Origin: Candidatus Omnitrophota bacterium
GTDB lineage: Bacteria; Omnitrophota; Omnitrophia; Omnitrophales; Aquincolibacteriaceae
Direction of reading: 5' to 3'
Length of the DNA: 64,000 nt
Assembly (NCBI GenBank): GCA_020632475.1
Contig: JACKFM010000004.1
Span: forward strand, 16,417-80,416
This document shows positions 27,107-35,262 of the stretch, in pieces. How positions within the stretch are numbered: the stretch's first letter is position 1; every line of letters starts with the position of its first letter. The position numbers and the translations under genes were made by a program. Below the pieces are notes generated by a model. The model had not been told where the DNA came from. It searched no databases and was given only the letters and a program-made list of their open reading frames with translations.

Positions 27107-27685
27107 ATGCGTCACCAAAAATTAAAAAGAAAACTAGGCGTTAAATCACAGCATCGCCGGGCTCTTCTGAGAAACCTGGTCAAAAGTCTTATTCAGAGGA
27201 AACGGATCAGAACGACTCTTGCTCGCGCCAAAGAGGCCAGTGCCTTTGCCGACAGCATGGTTACGATTGCCAAAAAAGGTGATCTTCATGCGCACCGGCT
27301 TCTGGTTTCGAAATTGGCCTGCAAGGAAAGCGCTAAGGTTTTGATGGCTGAAATCGCTCCTCTTTTTAAGGATCGTAAAGGCGGTTATACGCGTGTTCTG
27401 AGGATGGTTAACCGTCCCGGAGATAACAGCAAAATGGCTCTGCTTGAATTTACAGAGATTGTTGAAGCTCCTAAGAAGGACACGAAAAAGAAGGCTAAAA
27501 AGGATTCGAAGAAGTCCGATGTGAAGTCTGCGAGTGAATCCGTAAAGACAGAAACACCGAAAACCAAGAAAGCGGTTAAATCCGACGCCGAAACAAAAAA
27601 TGCCGATGCTCCGGATGCCAAGGAGTCGGAAAAAAGAGGCGGTTTCTTGGGGTCTTTGCGTAAATTTCTCAAAGGCGACGAGTAA
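27107..27685 (+). CDS. rplQ: Ribosomal protein L17 with charged C-terminal tail
   Basis: L17 surrounds the tunnel exit. The core (about residues 1-120) has MRHQKLKRKLGVKSQHRRAL, then TTLARAKEAS and the GYTRVLRMVNRPGDNS segment. At 192 residues it is about 70 longer than usual. The extra tail is Lys/Asp/Ala-rich, then ends in a short Gly/Phe/Leu/Lys segment (GGFLGSLRKFLKGDE) that could form an amphipathic helix. It is the last gene of the ribosomal block. Confidence 0.97.
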   Translation: MRHQKLKRKLGVKSQHRRALLRNLVKSLIQRKRIRTTLARAKEASAFADSMVTIAKKGDLHAHRLLVSKLACKESAKVLMAEIAPLFKDRKGGYTRVLRMVNRPGDNSKMALLEFTEIVEAPKKDTKKKAKKDSKKSDVKSASESVKTETPKTKKAVKSDAETKNADAPDAKESEKRGGFLGSLRKFLKGDE

Positions 27686-27696
27686 ATTTCATCATA

Positions 27697-27734
27697 CACC
27701 GTTGAGCGCAGATACTAATCTGTGCTCAGCGGTG
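27697..27734 (+). terminator. Strong 17-bp hairpin after rplQ
   Basis: CACCGTTGAGCGCAGAT (27697-27713) pairs along its whole length with ATCTGTGCTCAGCGGTG (27718-27734) across a 4-nt ACTA loop, with two G-U wobbles. The flanks ATTTCA and TGAAAT extend the symmetry. The sequence after it is not T-rich, so either termination is factor-assisted or the stem protects the 3' end of the long ribosomal transcript. Confidence 0.6.
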
Positions 27735-27765
27735 AAATCAATCTGTACTAATCTTCGGTAAAATC

Positions 27766-28941
27766 ATGGACCTTTCTCCCAGAGTTCTCTCACTTTCACC
27801 CTCAGCGACCCTGGCTATTACGGCTAAAGCCGCGGAAATGCGTGCTAAAGGGAAGGATGTGATCTCATTAAGCGCGGGAGAACCTGATTTTGATACTCCG
27901 GATTTCATCAAACAAGCCGCGATTGAAGCCCTCCAAAAGGGGATGACCCGATACACCCCGGCTACGGGAACACCCGAGTTAAAAAAAGCTGTTTCTGAAA
28001 AACTGCTTAAAGATCAGAAACTGAATATTCCGGCTGATCAAATTGTCATCAGTTCAGGTGCTAAGCATTCAATCTTTAATGTTTTATTTGCGCTTGTTTC
28101 CGAAGGCGATGAAGTTCTGATTCCCGCGCCGTTTTGGCTGAGCTATCCCGAGATGGTGACCTGTTGCGGGGCTAAATCCGTGATTGTTCAAACAACGCAG
28201 GAGCAGAGTTTTAAATTAACGCCCGAGGCCCTTGAAAAGGCGATTACGTCCCGTTCCAAAGTTCTGATTTTGAATTCCCCCTCAAATCCGACCGGTGCTG
28301 TCTATTCTGAAGCTGAATTTAAAGCGTTGATTGCAGTGCTTAAAAAACATCCGCAGATTGTTGTTTTAAGCGATGAAATTTATGAGAAACTGATTTTTGA
28401 CGGACAAAAACATTTTTCAATTGCTTCTCTGGATCAGGAAATTGCTTCGCGAACTGTTGTCGTCAACGGGATGAGTAAGGCTTACGCCATGACCGGGTGG
28501 CGTTTGGGTTATGCCGCTTTTCCGGATAAGGCACTGGCCAAAGCTGTGGCCAGTTTCCAAAGTCATTCGACATCGAATCCGACCTCATTCGCCCAAGCAG
28601 GCGGCGTGGCGGCTTTGCAGAAAGGTGATGAAGCAGCTGAAAATATGCGGCAGGTTTTCGAAAAACGCCGGAACCGGTTTGTCTCGCAACTGAGCGAATT
28701 TCCCCAATTTAAACCCTTTATGCCGCAAGGGGCCTTTTACGTTTTTATGGATATCCAAGGCACGGGGATGAATTCCATGGAGCTTGCCACCTTGCTCCTT
28801 GAAAAGACCGGTCTTGCGGTTGTTCCCGGAGCTCCCTTCGGCAGCGACGGCCATATCCGTATGAGTTTTGCAACCTCGGATGCCAATCTGGATAAAGCCA
28901 TTACCAGAATGGGTGAATGGTTGCATGCTCAAAAACAGTAG
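27766..28941 (+). CDS. Aspartate-type aminotransferase (class I, PLP)
   Basis: The 391-residue product is a fold-type I PLP aminotransferase of the AspC/AatA-like family, which usually converts aspartate and 2-oxoglutarate to oxaloacetate and glutamate. The N-terminal LSAGEPDFDTPDF, the LNSPSNPTGAVY cofactor loop, SDEIYEKL, and the Schiff-base lysine Lys238 in SKAYAMTGWRLGY are all visible. A late Arg in HIRMSFA fits carboxylate binding. No clear Shine-Dalgarno precedes the ATG. Exact amino-acid preference cannot be read from the sequence; prephenate or other amino donors are possible. Confidence 0.9.
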   Translation: MDLSPRVLSLSPSATLAITAKAAEMRAKGKDVISLSAGEPDFDTPDFIKQAAIEALQKGMTRYTPATGTPELKKAVSEKLLKDQKLNIPADQIVISSGAKHSIFNVLFALVSEGDEVLIPAPFWLSYPEMVTCCGAKSVIVQTTQEQSFKLTPEALEKAITSRSKVLILNSPSNPTGAVYSEAEFKALIAVLKKHPQIVVLSDEIYEKLIFDGQKHFSIASLDQEIASRTVVVNGMSKAYAMTGWRLGYAAFPDKALAKAVASFQSHSTSNPTSFAQAGGVAALQKGDEAAENMRQVFEKRRNRFVSQLSEFPQFKPFMPQGAFYVFMDIQGTGMNSMELATLLLEKTGLAVVPGAPFGSDGHIRMSFATSDANLDKAITRMGEWLHAQKQ

Positions 28942-29005
28942 TTTTCTATTTTCCTCCCTGTAAATATTTAATTTCAATTTTGATTTCAACCTCAAGGCTT
29001 AACCG

Positions 29006-30928
29006 ATGATTGCAAAACCCAAAGTCATCAAAGCGGGTACGGAGTGTGACCGTGAACAGTTAAAAGACTATCTGTTGACGCTCCACTATCAGAAAACCGA
29101 CTTTGTCACGCGCCCCGGGGAATTTGCCGAAAGAGGCTCTACCTTTGATATCTATCCCGTAACGTATCGCGCTCCGGTGCGTCTGGAGTTTGAAGGCGAG
29201 CGCCTGCACGGTATCCGTGATTTTTCACCCATTGACGGAAAATCAATGTCCCGTTTTGAAGAGGTTTTTCTCCTTCCTGTAACGGATACGTTTAAGAAGA
29301 AGATTTCACGTTTGCGCGAAAAATTTGAATTCTATGAGCCTCTGACCGAGGCTCGCGATTTGGCCCAAGGCGACTATGTGGTCCATATGAAATATGGAAT
29401 CGGCCGTTTTTTGGGATTGAAACAGCTTCAGGTTAAGGGAGTTCGCAAGAAACATTTTGCCATCGAATATGCCAATCGTGAGATTTTGTATGTTGATATC
29501 AAAGAACCGATTGAAAAATATATCGGCGCAGAAGGCTACAAGCCCAAACTGACCAAACTGCACAGTGCGGAATGGGAGAAGATAAAACAGAGAACACGGC
29601 GCGCGGTCCACGGCATCGCACATGATCTATTACAGATACAGGCGAAGCGTCAAATGCAGCGGGGCTTTGCCCTCTTAAAGGATCAGGATTGGCAGAGACA
29701 ATTTGAGGAAGAATTTCCTTTCCGGGAAACCCCTGATCAGATTCAGGCGGTTTGCGACGTTAAAAAAGATCTCGAAAGCAAACGGCCCATGGATCGTTTA
29801 ATTTGCGGAGATGTCGGGTATGGTAAGACCGAAGTGGCTTTCCGGGCTGCTTTTAAAGCCATCCTGAGCGGAAAACAGGTTGCCATTTTGGTTCCGACAA
29901 CTGTTCTGGCCGAGCAGCATTATCTGGTTTTTAAGGAACGGGTTAAAAATTTTCCGGTGTCTGTAGAGGTCTTATCCAGGTTCCGGACGAGAACTTATCA
30001 GAATCGAATTGTGAAGCGGATTAAAGAGGGGGAAATTGATCTGGTCGTCGGAACACACCGTCTGCTTTCAAAAGATATCGGATTTAAAGACTTAGGTCTT
30101 CTGATCATTGATGAAGAGCAGCGCTTTGGAGTTCGGCATAAAGAAAAGATGAAACAGATGCGCTCTATGGTTCATGTTTTAACCATGACGGCGACGCCTA
30201 TTCCCAGAACGCTGTATTTGTCTTTGATGGGCATGCGGGATATGTCGATCATCAACACCCCGCCCCAAAACCGTATGCCGGTTGAAACTCATGTGATGGA
30301 ATATCATGATGAAAAAATTGCCCAAGCCGTCCGCCGTGAAACCGCGCGCGGAGGACAAATTTATTTTATTCATAACCGTGTGCAATCCATTGAAAAAATC
30401 CACCAACGCCTGAAAGAATGGATGCCCGATATTCGTTTTGGTGTGGCCCATGGTCAAATGGCCCCTCTGATGCTCGAAAAGATGATGAAAGAATTCATGG
30501 AAAAGAAAATCGACTGTCTGATCGCGACCAGTATTGTGGAATCGGGAATTGATATTCCTAATGTGAATACGATTATTATTAACCGCGCGGATGCATTTGG
30601 TCTGGCGGATCTTTATCAGCTGCGCGGCCGTGTCGGCCGCTACCGGGAAAAACGGCAGGCTTTTGCCTATTTAGTGATTCCTAAGAACTGGATGATGACC
30701 TCGGATGCCGAAAAGCGTCTTTCCGCGATTGTGAAGTTCACCGAATTAGGTTCAGGCTTTAAAATTGCCCTTGAAGATCTGGAAATCCGCGGAGCTGGGA
30801 ATATTTTGGGACATGAACAGAGCGGTTTTATTCATGCCGTTGGTTTCGATTTGTATTGCCGTATGTTACGTCAGGAAGTTGAAGCCATTCGCGCTCATCG
30901 AAATCAAAAAAATACCGGGCAGGCTTAA
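29006..30928 (+). CDS. Short Mfd-like transcription-repair coupling translocase
   Basis: Mfd removes stalled RNA polymerase and recruits UvrA; full-length proteins are about 1100-1150 residues, but this one has 640. It starts with the end of the UvrB-like domain 1 (GEFAERGSTFDIYPV, residues 37-51). It then passes almost at once to the CarD-like polymerase-interacting domain (GDYVVHMKYGIGRFLGL, about 122-138) and the RecG-like translocase. Walker A is at 268-275 (GDVGYGKT), DEEQ at 369-372, and motif VI (QLRGRVGR) is intact. The relay segment GAGNILGHEQSGFIHAVGFD is present. Domain 2 (UvrA contact), domain 3 and C-terminal D7 are missing. No leftover N-terminal coding sequence fits in the 64 nt before it. 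It may be a genuine short form or a second paralog. Confidence 0.85.
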   Translation: MIAKPKVIKAGTECDREQLKDYLLTLHYQKTDFVTRPGEFAERGSTFDIYPVTYRAPVRLEFEGERLHGIRDFSPIDGKSMSRFEEVFLLPVTDTFKKKISRLREKFEFYEPLTEARDLAQGDYVVHMKYGIGRFLGLKQLQVKGVRKKHFAIEYANREILYVDIKEPIEKYIGAEGYKPKLTKLHSAEWEKIKQRTRRAVHGIAHDLLQIQAKRQMQRGFALLKDQDWQRQFEEEFPFRETPDQIQAVCDVKKDLESKRPMDRLICGDVGYGKTEVAFRAAFKAILSGKQVAILVPTTVLAEQHYLVFKERVKNFPVSVEVLSRFRTRTYQNRIVKRIKEGEIDLVVGTHRLLSKDIGFKDLGLLIIDEEQRFGVRHKEKMKQMRSMVHVLTMTATPIPRTLYLSLMGMRDMSIINTPPQNRMPVETHVMEYHDEKIAQAVRRETARGGQIYFIHNRVQSIEKIHQRLKEWMPDIRFGVAHGQMAPLMLEKMMKEFMEKKIDCLIATSIVESGIDIPNVNTIIINRADAFGLADLYQLRGRVGRYREKRQAFAYLVIPKNWMMTSDAEKRLSAIVKFTELGSGFKIALEDLEIRGAGNILGHEQSGFIHAVGFDLYCRMLRQEVEAIRAHRNQKNTGQA

Positions 30929-30930
30929 GC

Positions 30931-30959
30931 TTGAACTCTTCAGGGACATATGCTATAAC
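30931..30959 (+). promoter_or_regulatory. Sigma-70-type promoter before the SurA-like gene
   Basis: TTGAAC (30931-30936), a 17-nt spacer, and TATAAC (30954-30959) match housekeeping -35/-10 boxes. It lies just after the short Mfd-like gene stop and about 30 nt before the next ATG, so the downstream gene set (SurA-like, pdxA, rsmA) can be transcribed separately. Confidence 0.6.
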
Positions 30960-30988
30960 CAAGGCTCATTTGCCGGAGGAAGACCTTT

Positions 30989-31987
30989 ATGATGATCATT
31001 AAAGATATTAATAAGTATTTAAAGTTATTATTTGCTACATTTTTTCTGCTAACCTTCTCATCATTCTTATACGCGCAGGAGCATGGTCAACTTTTAGACC
31101 GGGTGATTGCCGTGGTCAATAATGAAGCCATTACCCAGAGTGAGCTGGATGTCATGCTGCGTCCGATTTACGAAGACTATAAACAGGAATATAAAGGGGA
31201 GCAGCTTTTTAAACAACTGGCCATTGCCCGGCAGAAACTGTTAAATCAATTGATTGAAGACCGCCTGGTTTATCAAAAGGCCAAAGAACTGGAAGTGAAA
31301 GTTGATCCGGGTTTAATTGAAGAACATCTCGAAGAGTTTAAACAGCGTTTTCCCGACAACGAGACGCTGGAAGAAGCGTTAAAGATGCAGGGGATGACCT
31401 TAGGCAGTATTCGTGACCGTTTTCAAAGACAGGAAATGATCCGGCAGCTTCACAATATGGAAGTGCGTTCGCGCGTGGTGGTTTCACCGACGGATTTACA
31501 AAAATATTTTAACGACCATCCCGATGAATTCTCACAGCAGGAACGTGTCAAGGTACGTTCGATTACCATCAAGAAGAGCATCGAAGCCAGAGAAAAAGGA
31601 TTGAAGGATGAGAATGCCTGGCAGATGATGAATGAAATTCAAACAAAACTTAAACAGGGCGAACCGTTTGAAAAACTGGCTAAGGATCATTCCGAAGATA
31701 CGCGGGCCGAAGAGGGCGGTTTGAGTGAATGGATTGACCGGCACACCATGATTCCCGCCATTGATGAGATTATTTTTTCGTTAAAACCCGGAGAGGTTTC
31801 GCAAGCCATTGAGACCGAAATGGGCCTGCATCTTTTTCAGCTCGTAGAACGTCAGGATGGAGAATCAAAGACTTTTGAAGAGGTTCGCGAACAAATCCGC
31901 ACACAACTATACAATGAGAAGCTTGAAAAACGTTTTAACGAGTGGATGGAAGAATTAAAAAAATCCGCTTATATTTCCGTTCGTTAA
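30989..31987 (+). CDS. SurA-like periplasmic peptidyl-prolyl isomerase/chaperone
   Basis: The 332-residue protein has a signal peptide (hydrophobic core about residues 12-27, then YAQE). It has a SurA N-terminal domain (LLDRVIAVVNNEAITQSEL, about 35-53) with helical arms, and one parvulin domain (about 184-290). The latter shows AKDHSEDTRAEEGGLSEWI and LKPGEVSQAIETEMGLHLFQL. E. coli SurA has two parvulin domains; a single one is common elsewhere. It should assist outer-membrane protein folding. The ATG follows GGAGGA by 8 nt. Confidence 0.88.
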   Translation: MMIIKDINKYLKLLFATFFLLTFSSFLYAQEHGQLLDRVIAVVNNEAITQSELDVMLRPIYEDYKQEYKGEQLFKQLAIARQKLLNQLIEDRLVYQKAKELEVKVDPGLIEEHLEEFKQRFPDNETLEEALKMQGMTLGSIRDRFQRQEMIRQLHNMEVRSRVVVSPTDLQKYFNDHPDEFSQQERVKVRSITIKKSIEAREKGLKDENAWQMMNEIQTKLKQGEPFEKLAKDHSEDTRAEEGGLSEWIDRHTMIPAIDEIIFSLKPGEVSQAIETEMGLHLFQLVERQDGESKTFEEVREQIRTQLYNEKLEKRFNEWMEELKKSAYISVR

Positions 31988-31998
31988 ACTTGCCTCCC

Positions 31999-33024
31999 AT
32001 GCCGAAGCCTATTTCAGCCTCTAAATCCGTTGTTGCCGTGACGATGGGTGATCCCGGCGGAATCGGCCCGGAAATTATCCTTAAAACCTTTGCCGGTTTT
32101 AAAAATAAAAAAGCTCCCGCCTTTGTGATTATCGGTTCTTATCAGGTCTTTTCGGCCCTTCTTAAAAAACTTCGTCTGAAGATTAATATTCATCTGATTG
32201 ATTCGTCCGGGACCACAGCGCTGCGTTCCGGGCGCTTATTTTTTTGTGATGTAAGCGAACGTGCGGCGCGGTATCTGAAATCTACGCGATTTGATGTGAA
32301 CCGGGTTCAGGCCGGCCGTGTCTGCAAAGTGAATGCCGCATGGGCCTTTGCCGCGTTAGATTATGCCGCAGAGGCTGCGCTGCAGGGCCGAGTCCAGGCG
32401 ATTGTCACCGCCCCGGTCAATAAAACTTCCATGCGTTTAATTCAGCCGGGCTTTACCGGTCATACCGAGTATCTTGCCCGCAAAGCCAAGACCAACCGTT
32501 TTGCCATGTTTTTTCATAGCGAGAAACTGAAAGTGACATTGGCCACTATTCATGTCGCTCTTAAAGAAGTAAGCGGTTGCCTTAGTGAAAAGTTAATCTG
32601 TGAAAAAATTATGCTGACAGATGAATTTTTTAAAAAACGGCTCAGACTTAAAAAACCCCGAATCGCTGTTTGTGCCTTAAATCCTCATGGGCGTGAAACG
32701 GGCCGCGAGGAAGACCGTATCCTTGTTCCGGCCGTAAAGCGTATGCGCAGGAAAGGGATCCATGTTACCGGGCCGTTTTCGGCCGACGAGCTTTTTTATG
32801 AAGCTTATCACGGGCGTTATGATGCGCTTATTAGCATGTATCACGATCAGGCGTTGACGGCTTTTAAGATGATTGCTTTGAAAGAAGGAGTGAATGTCAC
32901 GCTTGGATTACCCTTTGTAAGAACCTCTCCGGATCACGGGACGGCTTTTGATATTGCCTGGCGTGCCAAGGCGGATGAATCCTCCATGGTTTCAGCGGTG
33001 CGGCTGGCCGAAAAATTGATTTAA
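31999..33024 (+). CDS. pdxA: 4-hydroxythreonine-4-phosphate dehydrogenase
   Basis: PdxA oxidises 4-phosphohydroxy-L-threonine in the DXP-dependent pyridoxal phosphate pathway. The frame is open from 31942, within the previous gene, but the ATG at 31999 gives 341 residues, close to the usual 330. Visible motifs are VAVTMGDPGGIGPEI at the N-terminus, GFTGHTEYLA (metal His), MYHDQALTAFK, and the C-terminal FVRTSPDHGTAFDIA. It ends 5 nt before rsmA, the pdxA-rsmA pairing found in many bacteria. Confidence 0.95.
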   Translation: MPKPISASKSVVAVTMGDPGGIGPEIILKTFAGFKNKKAPAFVIIGSYQVFSALLKKLRLKINIHLIDSSGTTALRSGRLFFCDVSERAARYLKSTRFDVNRVQAGRVCKVNAAWAFAALDYAAEAALQGRVQAIVTAPVNKTSMRLIQPGFTGHTEYLARKAKTNRFAMFFHSEKLKVTLATIHVALKEVSGCLSEKLICEKIMLTDEFFKKRLRLKKPRIAVCALNPHGRETGREEDRILVPAVKRMRRKGIHVTGPFSADELFYEAYHGRYDALISMYHDQALTAFKMIALKEGVNVTLGLPFVRTSPDHGTAFDIAWRAKADESSMVSAVRLAEKLI

Positions 33025-33029
33025 AGTCA

Positions 33030-33878
33030 ATGCTTACGCAAATAGAACTCATCCGAAAATACGGTTTATCCATCCGCGGTCATTTAGGCCAGCACCTTCT
33101 AATTGACGGTAACATCAGCCGTAAAATCGTGGATGCCTTAAATCCTGCAGCCGGGGATGAAGTGCTTGAAATCGGTCCGGGCCTGGGGGCTTTGACCGGA
33201 GAACTTTTAAACCGGGGTAGCCGTTTAACGGTCGTTGAAAAAGACGCGCGTTTTGCTGAGATTTTAAATCGCGAATATGCCTCTGCGATGAATCCCCATT
33301 TTAAAGTGGTTCATCAGGATTTTATGGATTTTGACCTGAAGAGCTTAGGCAAAAAGCAGGACGTCAAGGTGATCAGTAACCTCCCGTATTACATTACCGC
33401 ACCGATTCTGATGCGGCTGCTTGAGCACCGGGGTCTTTTTTCAAAGGCCGTTGTGATGATGCAGAAAGAAGTGGCGCAGCGTTTTACGGCCATGCCGGGC
33501 TCTAAAGATTACGGCCGGTTATCACTGAAAATGCGCTATTATGCCGGAATTACGCATTTGTTTGATGTGAAGCCGACCTGTTTTACTCCGCGGCCTAAAG
33601 TGCATTCCAGTGTCCTGGAACTTCAATTTCGAAAACGCGATGAACTCCCCAAAGATATCAATGAAGAATTTCTGTTTGATTTGATTAAGCTGGCCTTTAG
33701 CCAGCGGCGTAAGACGTTTTTAAATTTATTGATTCGCGACAAAACCCTGCAGATCGATAAGCAAAAAATCACCGAATTTTTCGAGTCTAACGGAATGTCG
33801 TTAAAGGTCAGGGGCGAAGAGCTTTTGATGAAGGATTTTATCCGTCTTGCGCAGCAGTTTCAGAACAGGATAGATTAA
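33030..33878 (+). CDS. rsmA: 16S rRNA adenine dimethyltransferase (KsgA/RsmA)
   Basis: RsmA dimethylates two adjacent adenines in the 3' end hairpin of 16S rRNA, using SAM. The 282-residue product has GQHLLIDGNISRKIV, the SAM motif VLEIGPGLGALTGEL (about residues 46-60), and the catalytic NLPYYITAPI (NLPY). FTPRPKVHSSVLEL and FSQRRKTFLNLL near the C-terminus are typical. It closes the surA-like-pdxA-rsmA unit and faces the reverse-strand aceA. Confidence 0.97.
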   Translation: MLTQIELIRKYGLSIRGHLGQHLLIDGNISRKIVDALNPAAGDEVLEIGPGLGALTGELLNRGSRLTVVEKDARFAEILNREYASAMNPHFKVVHQDFMDFDLKSLGKKQDVKVISNLPYYITAPILMRLLEHRGLFSKAVVMMQKEVAQRFTAMPGSKDYGRLSLKMRYYAGITHLFDVKPTCFTPRPKVHSSVLELQFRKRDELPKDINEEFLFDLIKLAFSQRRKTFLNLLIRDKTLQIDKQKITEFFESNGMSLKVRGEELLMKDFIRLAQQFQNRID

Positions 33879-33948
33879 AAGAGACGACACCCATTTTTCA
33901 GCAGGAACCGGCGCTTTTAATCAGTCTCCGGTCTCTTGTCTGTGGTCT

Positions 33949-35232
33949 TTACTTTTTAAACTGTTCCTCTTCGGTTGAGCCTTTCATGCTCAGAGTTGAA
34001 GAGTTTCCTCCGGTTGCAATTTCAGTCACCAGATCGAAATAACCCGTGCCCACAAAGTCCTGATGTTTAATGGCCTCGTAGCCCGCTTTTTCCGCTTCAA
34101 ATTCAGCTTCCTGCAGCTTGGAATAGGCGGCCATGCCTTTGTCCTTATAGGCTTGTGCTAAATTAAACATACTGTGGTTGAGGGCGTGGAACCCCGAGAG
34201 GGTGACGAACTGAAACTTATAGCCCATCTGGCCAAGTTCATTTTGAAATTTGGCAATTGTCGCCTCATCGAGATTCGCTTTCCAATTAAACGAAGGCGAA
34301 CAGTTGTAAGCCAGAAATTTTCCGGGAAACTGTTTGTGAATGGCCTCTGAAAATTGTTTTGCCTCCGCCAGATCGGGTTTTGAGGTTTCAAACCAAAGCA
34401 GATCGGCGTAAGGGGCATAGGCTAATCCTCTTGAAATAGCCTGATCCATGCCCGCTTTAACCCGCCAGAAACCTTCAGAAGTCCGGTCGCCATGAATAAA
34501 GGGGCGATCATAAGGATCAATGTCATTGGTTAAAAGCGAGGCGCTGTAGGCATCGGTGCGGGCAACCAGAATGGTATCAACGCCCGAGACGTCTGCAGCA
34601 AGACGCGCGGCAATCAGTTTAGTGACAAATTCCTGCGTAGGGACAAGGACTTTTCCGCCCAGGTGGCCGCATTTTTTGACTGACGCCAGCTGATCCTCAA
34701 AATGAACTCCGGCGGCGCCGTCCTCAATCATCATTTTCATGATTTCAAAAGCATGCAGCGATCCTCCGAATCCGGCCTCGGCATCGGCTACGATCGGAGC
34801 CAGCCAATGAATACTATGATCATCCTTCATATGATGAATCTGATCCGCACGAAGCAGTGAGTTGTTAATTCGGCGGATTAAATAGGGCACGCTGTCGGAA
34901 GGGTAGAGGCTCTGATCCGGGTACATACGCAGAGAGTTGTTCATGTCCGCAGCCACCTGCCAGCCGCTGACATAAATCGCTTTGAGACCGGCCTTGACCT
35001 GTTGAATGGCCTGATTTCCGGTGACCGCACTCAGGACGTTGACATAATTCTCCTGATGGAAAAGATCCCACAGCCTTTTTGCCGTAGCCTTGGCAATGGA
35101 ATATTCGCGGTGAATGGTTCCTTTGAGCCGGTAGACGTCTTCGGCAGTATACGGCCTTTTAAGTCCTTTCCAGCGGATCGAATCAGCCCAATTTTGCTTT
35201 AATCGTGTTAAAAACTCATCGCGTTCAAACAT
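33949..35232 (-). CDS. aceA: Isocitrate lyase
   Basis: AceA splits isocitrate into glyoxylate and succinate. The active-site motif KKCGHLGGKVLVPTQ carries the catalytic Cys188. Family segments such as ADAEAGFGGSLHAFE and FMAYNCSPSFNW-like (FLAYNCSPSFNWKAN) are present. The ATG at 35232 is preferred (AGG 8 nt upstream) over an in-frame GTG at 35241. At 427 residues it matches the bacterial class. It is 30 nt downstream of aceB on the same strand, a dedicated glyoxylate-bypass pair. Confidence 0.97.
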   Translation of the reverse strand: MFERDEFLTRLKQNWADSIRWKGLKRPYTAEDVYRLKGTIHREYSIAKATAKRLWDLFHQENYVNVLSAVTGNQAIQQVKAGLKAIYVSGWQVAADMNNSLRMYPDQSLYPSDSVPYLIRRINNSLLRADQIHHMKDDHSIHWLAPIVADAEAGFGGSLHAFEIMKMMIEDGAAGVHFEDQLASVKKCGHLGGKVLVPTQEFVTKLIAARLAADVSGVDTILVARTDAYSASLLTNDIDPYDRPFIHGDRTSEGFWRVKAGMDQAISRGLAYAPYADLLWFETSKPDLAEAKQFSEAIHKQFPGKFLAYNCSPSFNWKANLDEATIAKFQNELGQMGYKFQFVTLSGFHALNHSMFNLAQAYKDKGMAAYSKLQEAEFEAEKAGYEAIKHQDFVGTGYFDLVTEIATGGNSSTLSMKGSTEEEQFKK

Positions 35233-35262
35233 GACGTACACCTGCTTTCTTTTGGATTTTGT

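Noticed and set aside
29006..30928. Annotation as RecG
   Set aside because: The motor is RecG-like, but the CarD-type polymerase-interacting domain and the domain 1 remnant identify it as an Mfd relative.
33877..33937. Terminator between rsmA and aceA (AAGAGAC/GTCTCTT)
   Set aside because: Seven-bp stem with a loop of about 45 nt and no T-run; too weak to call.
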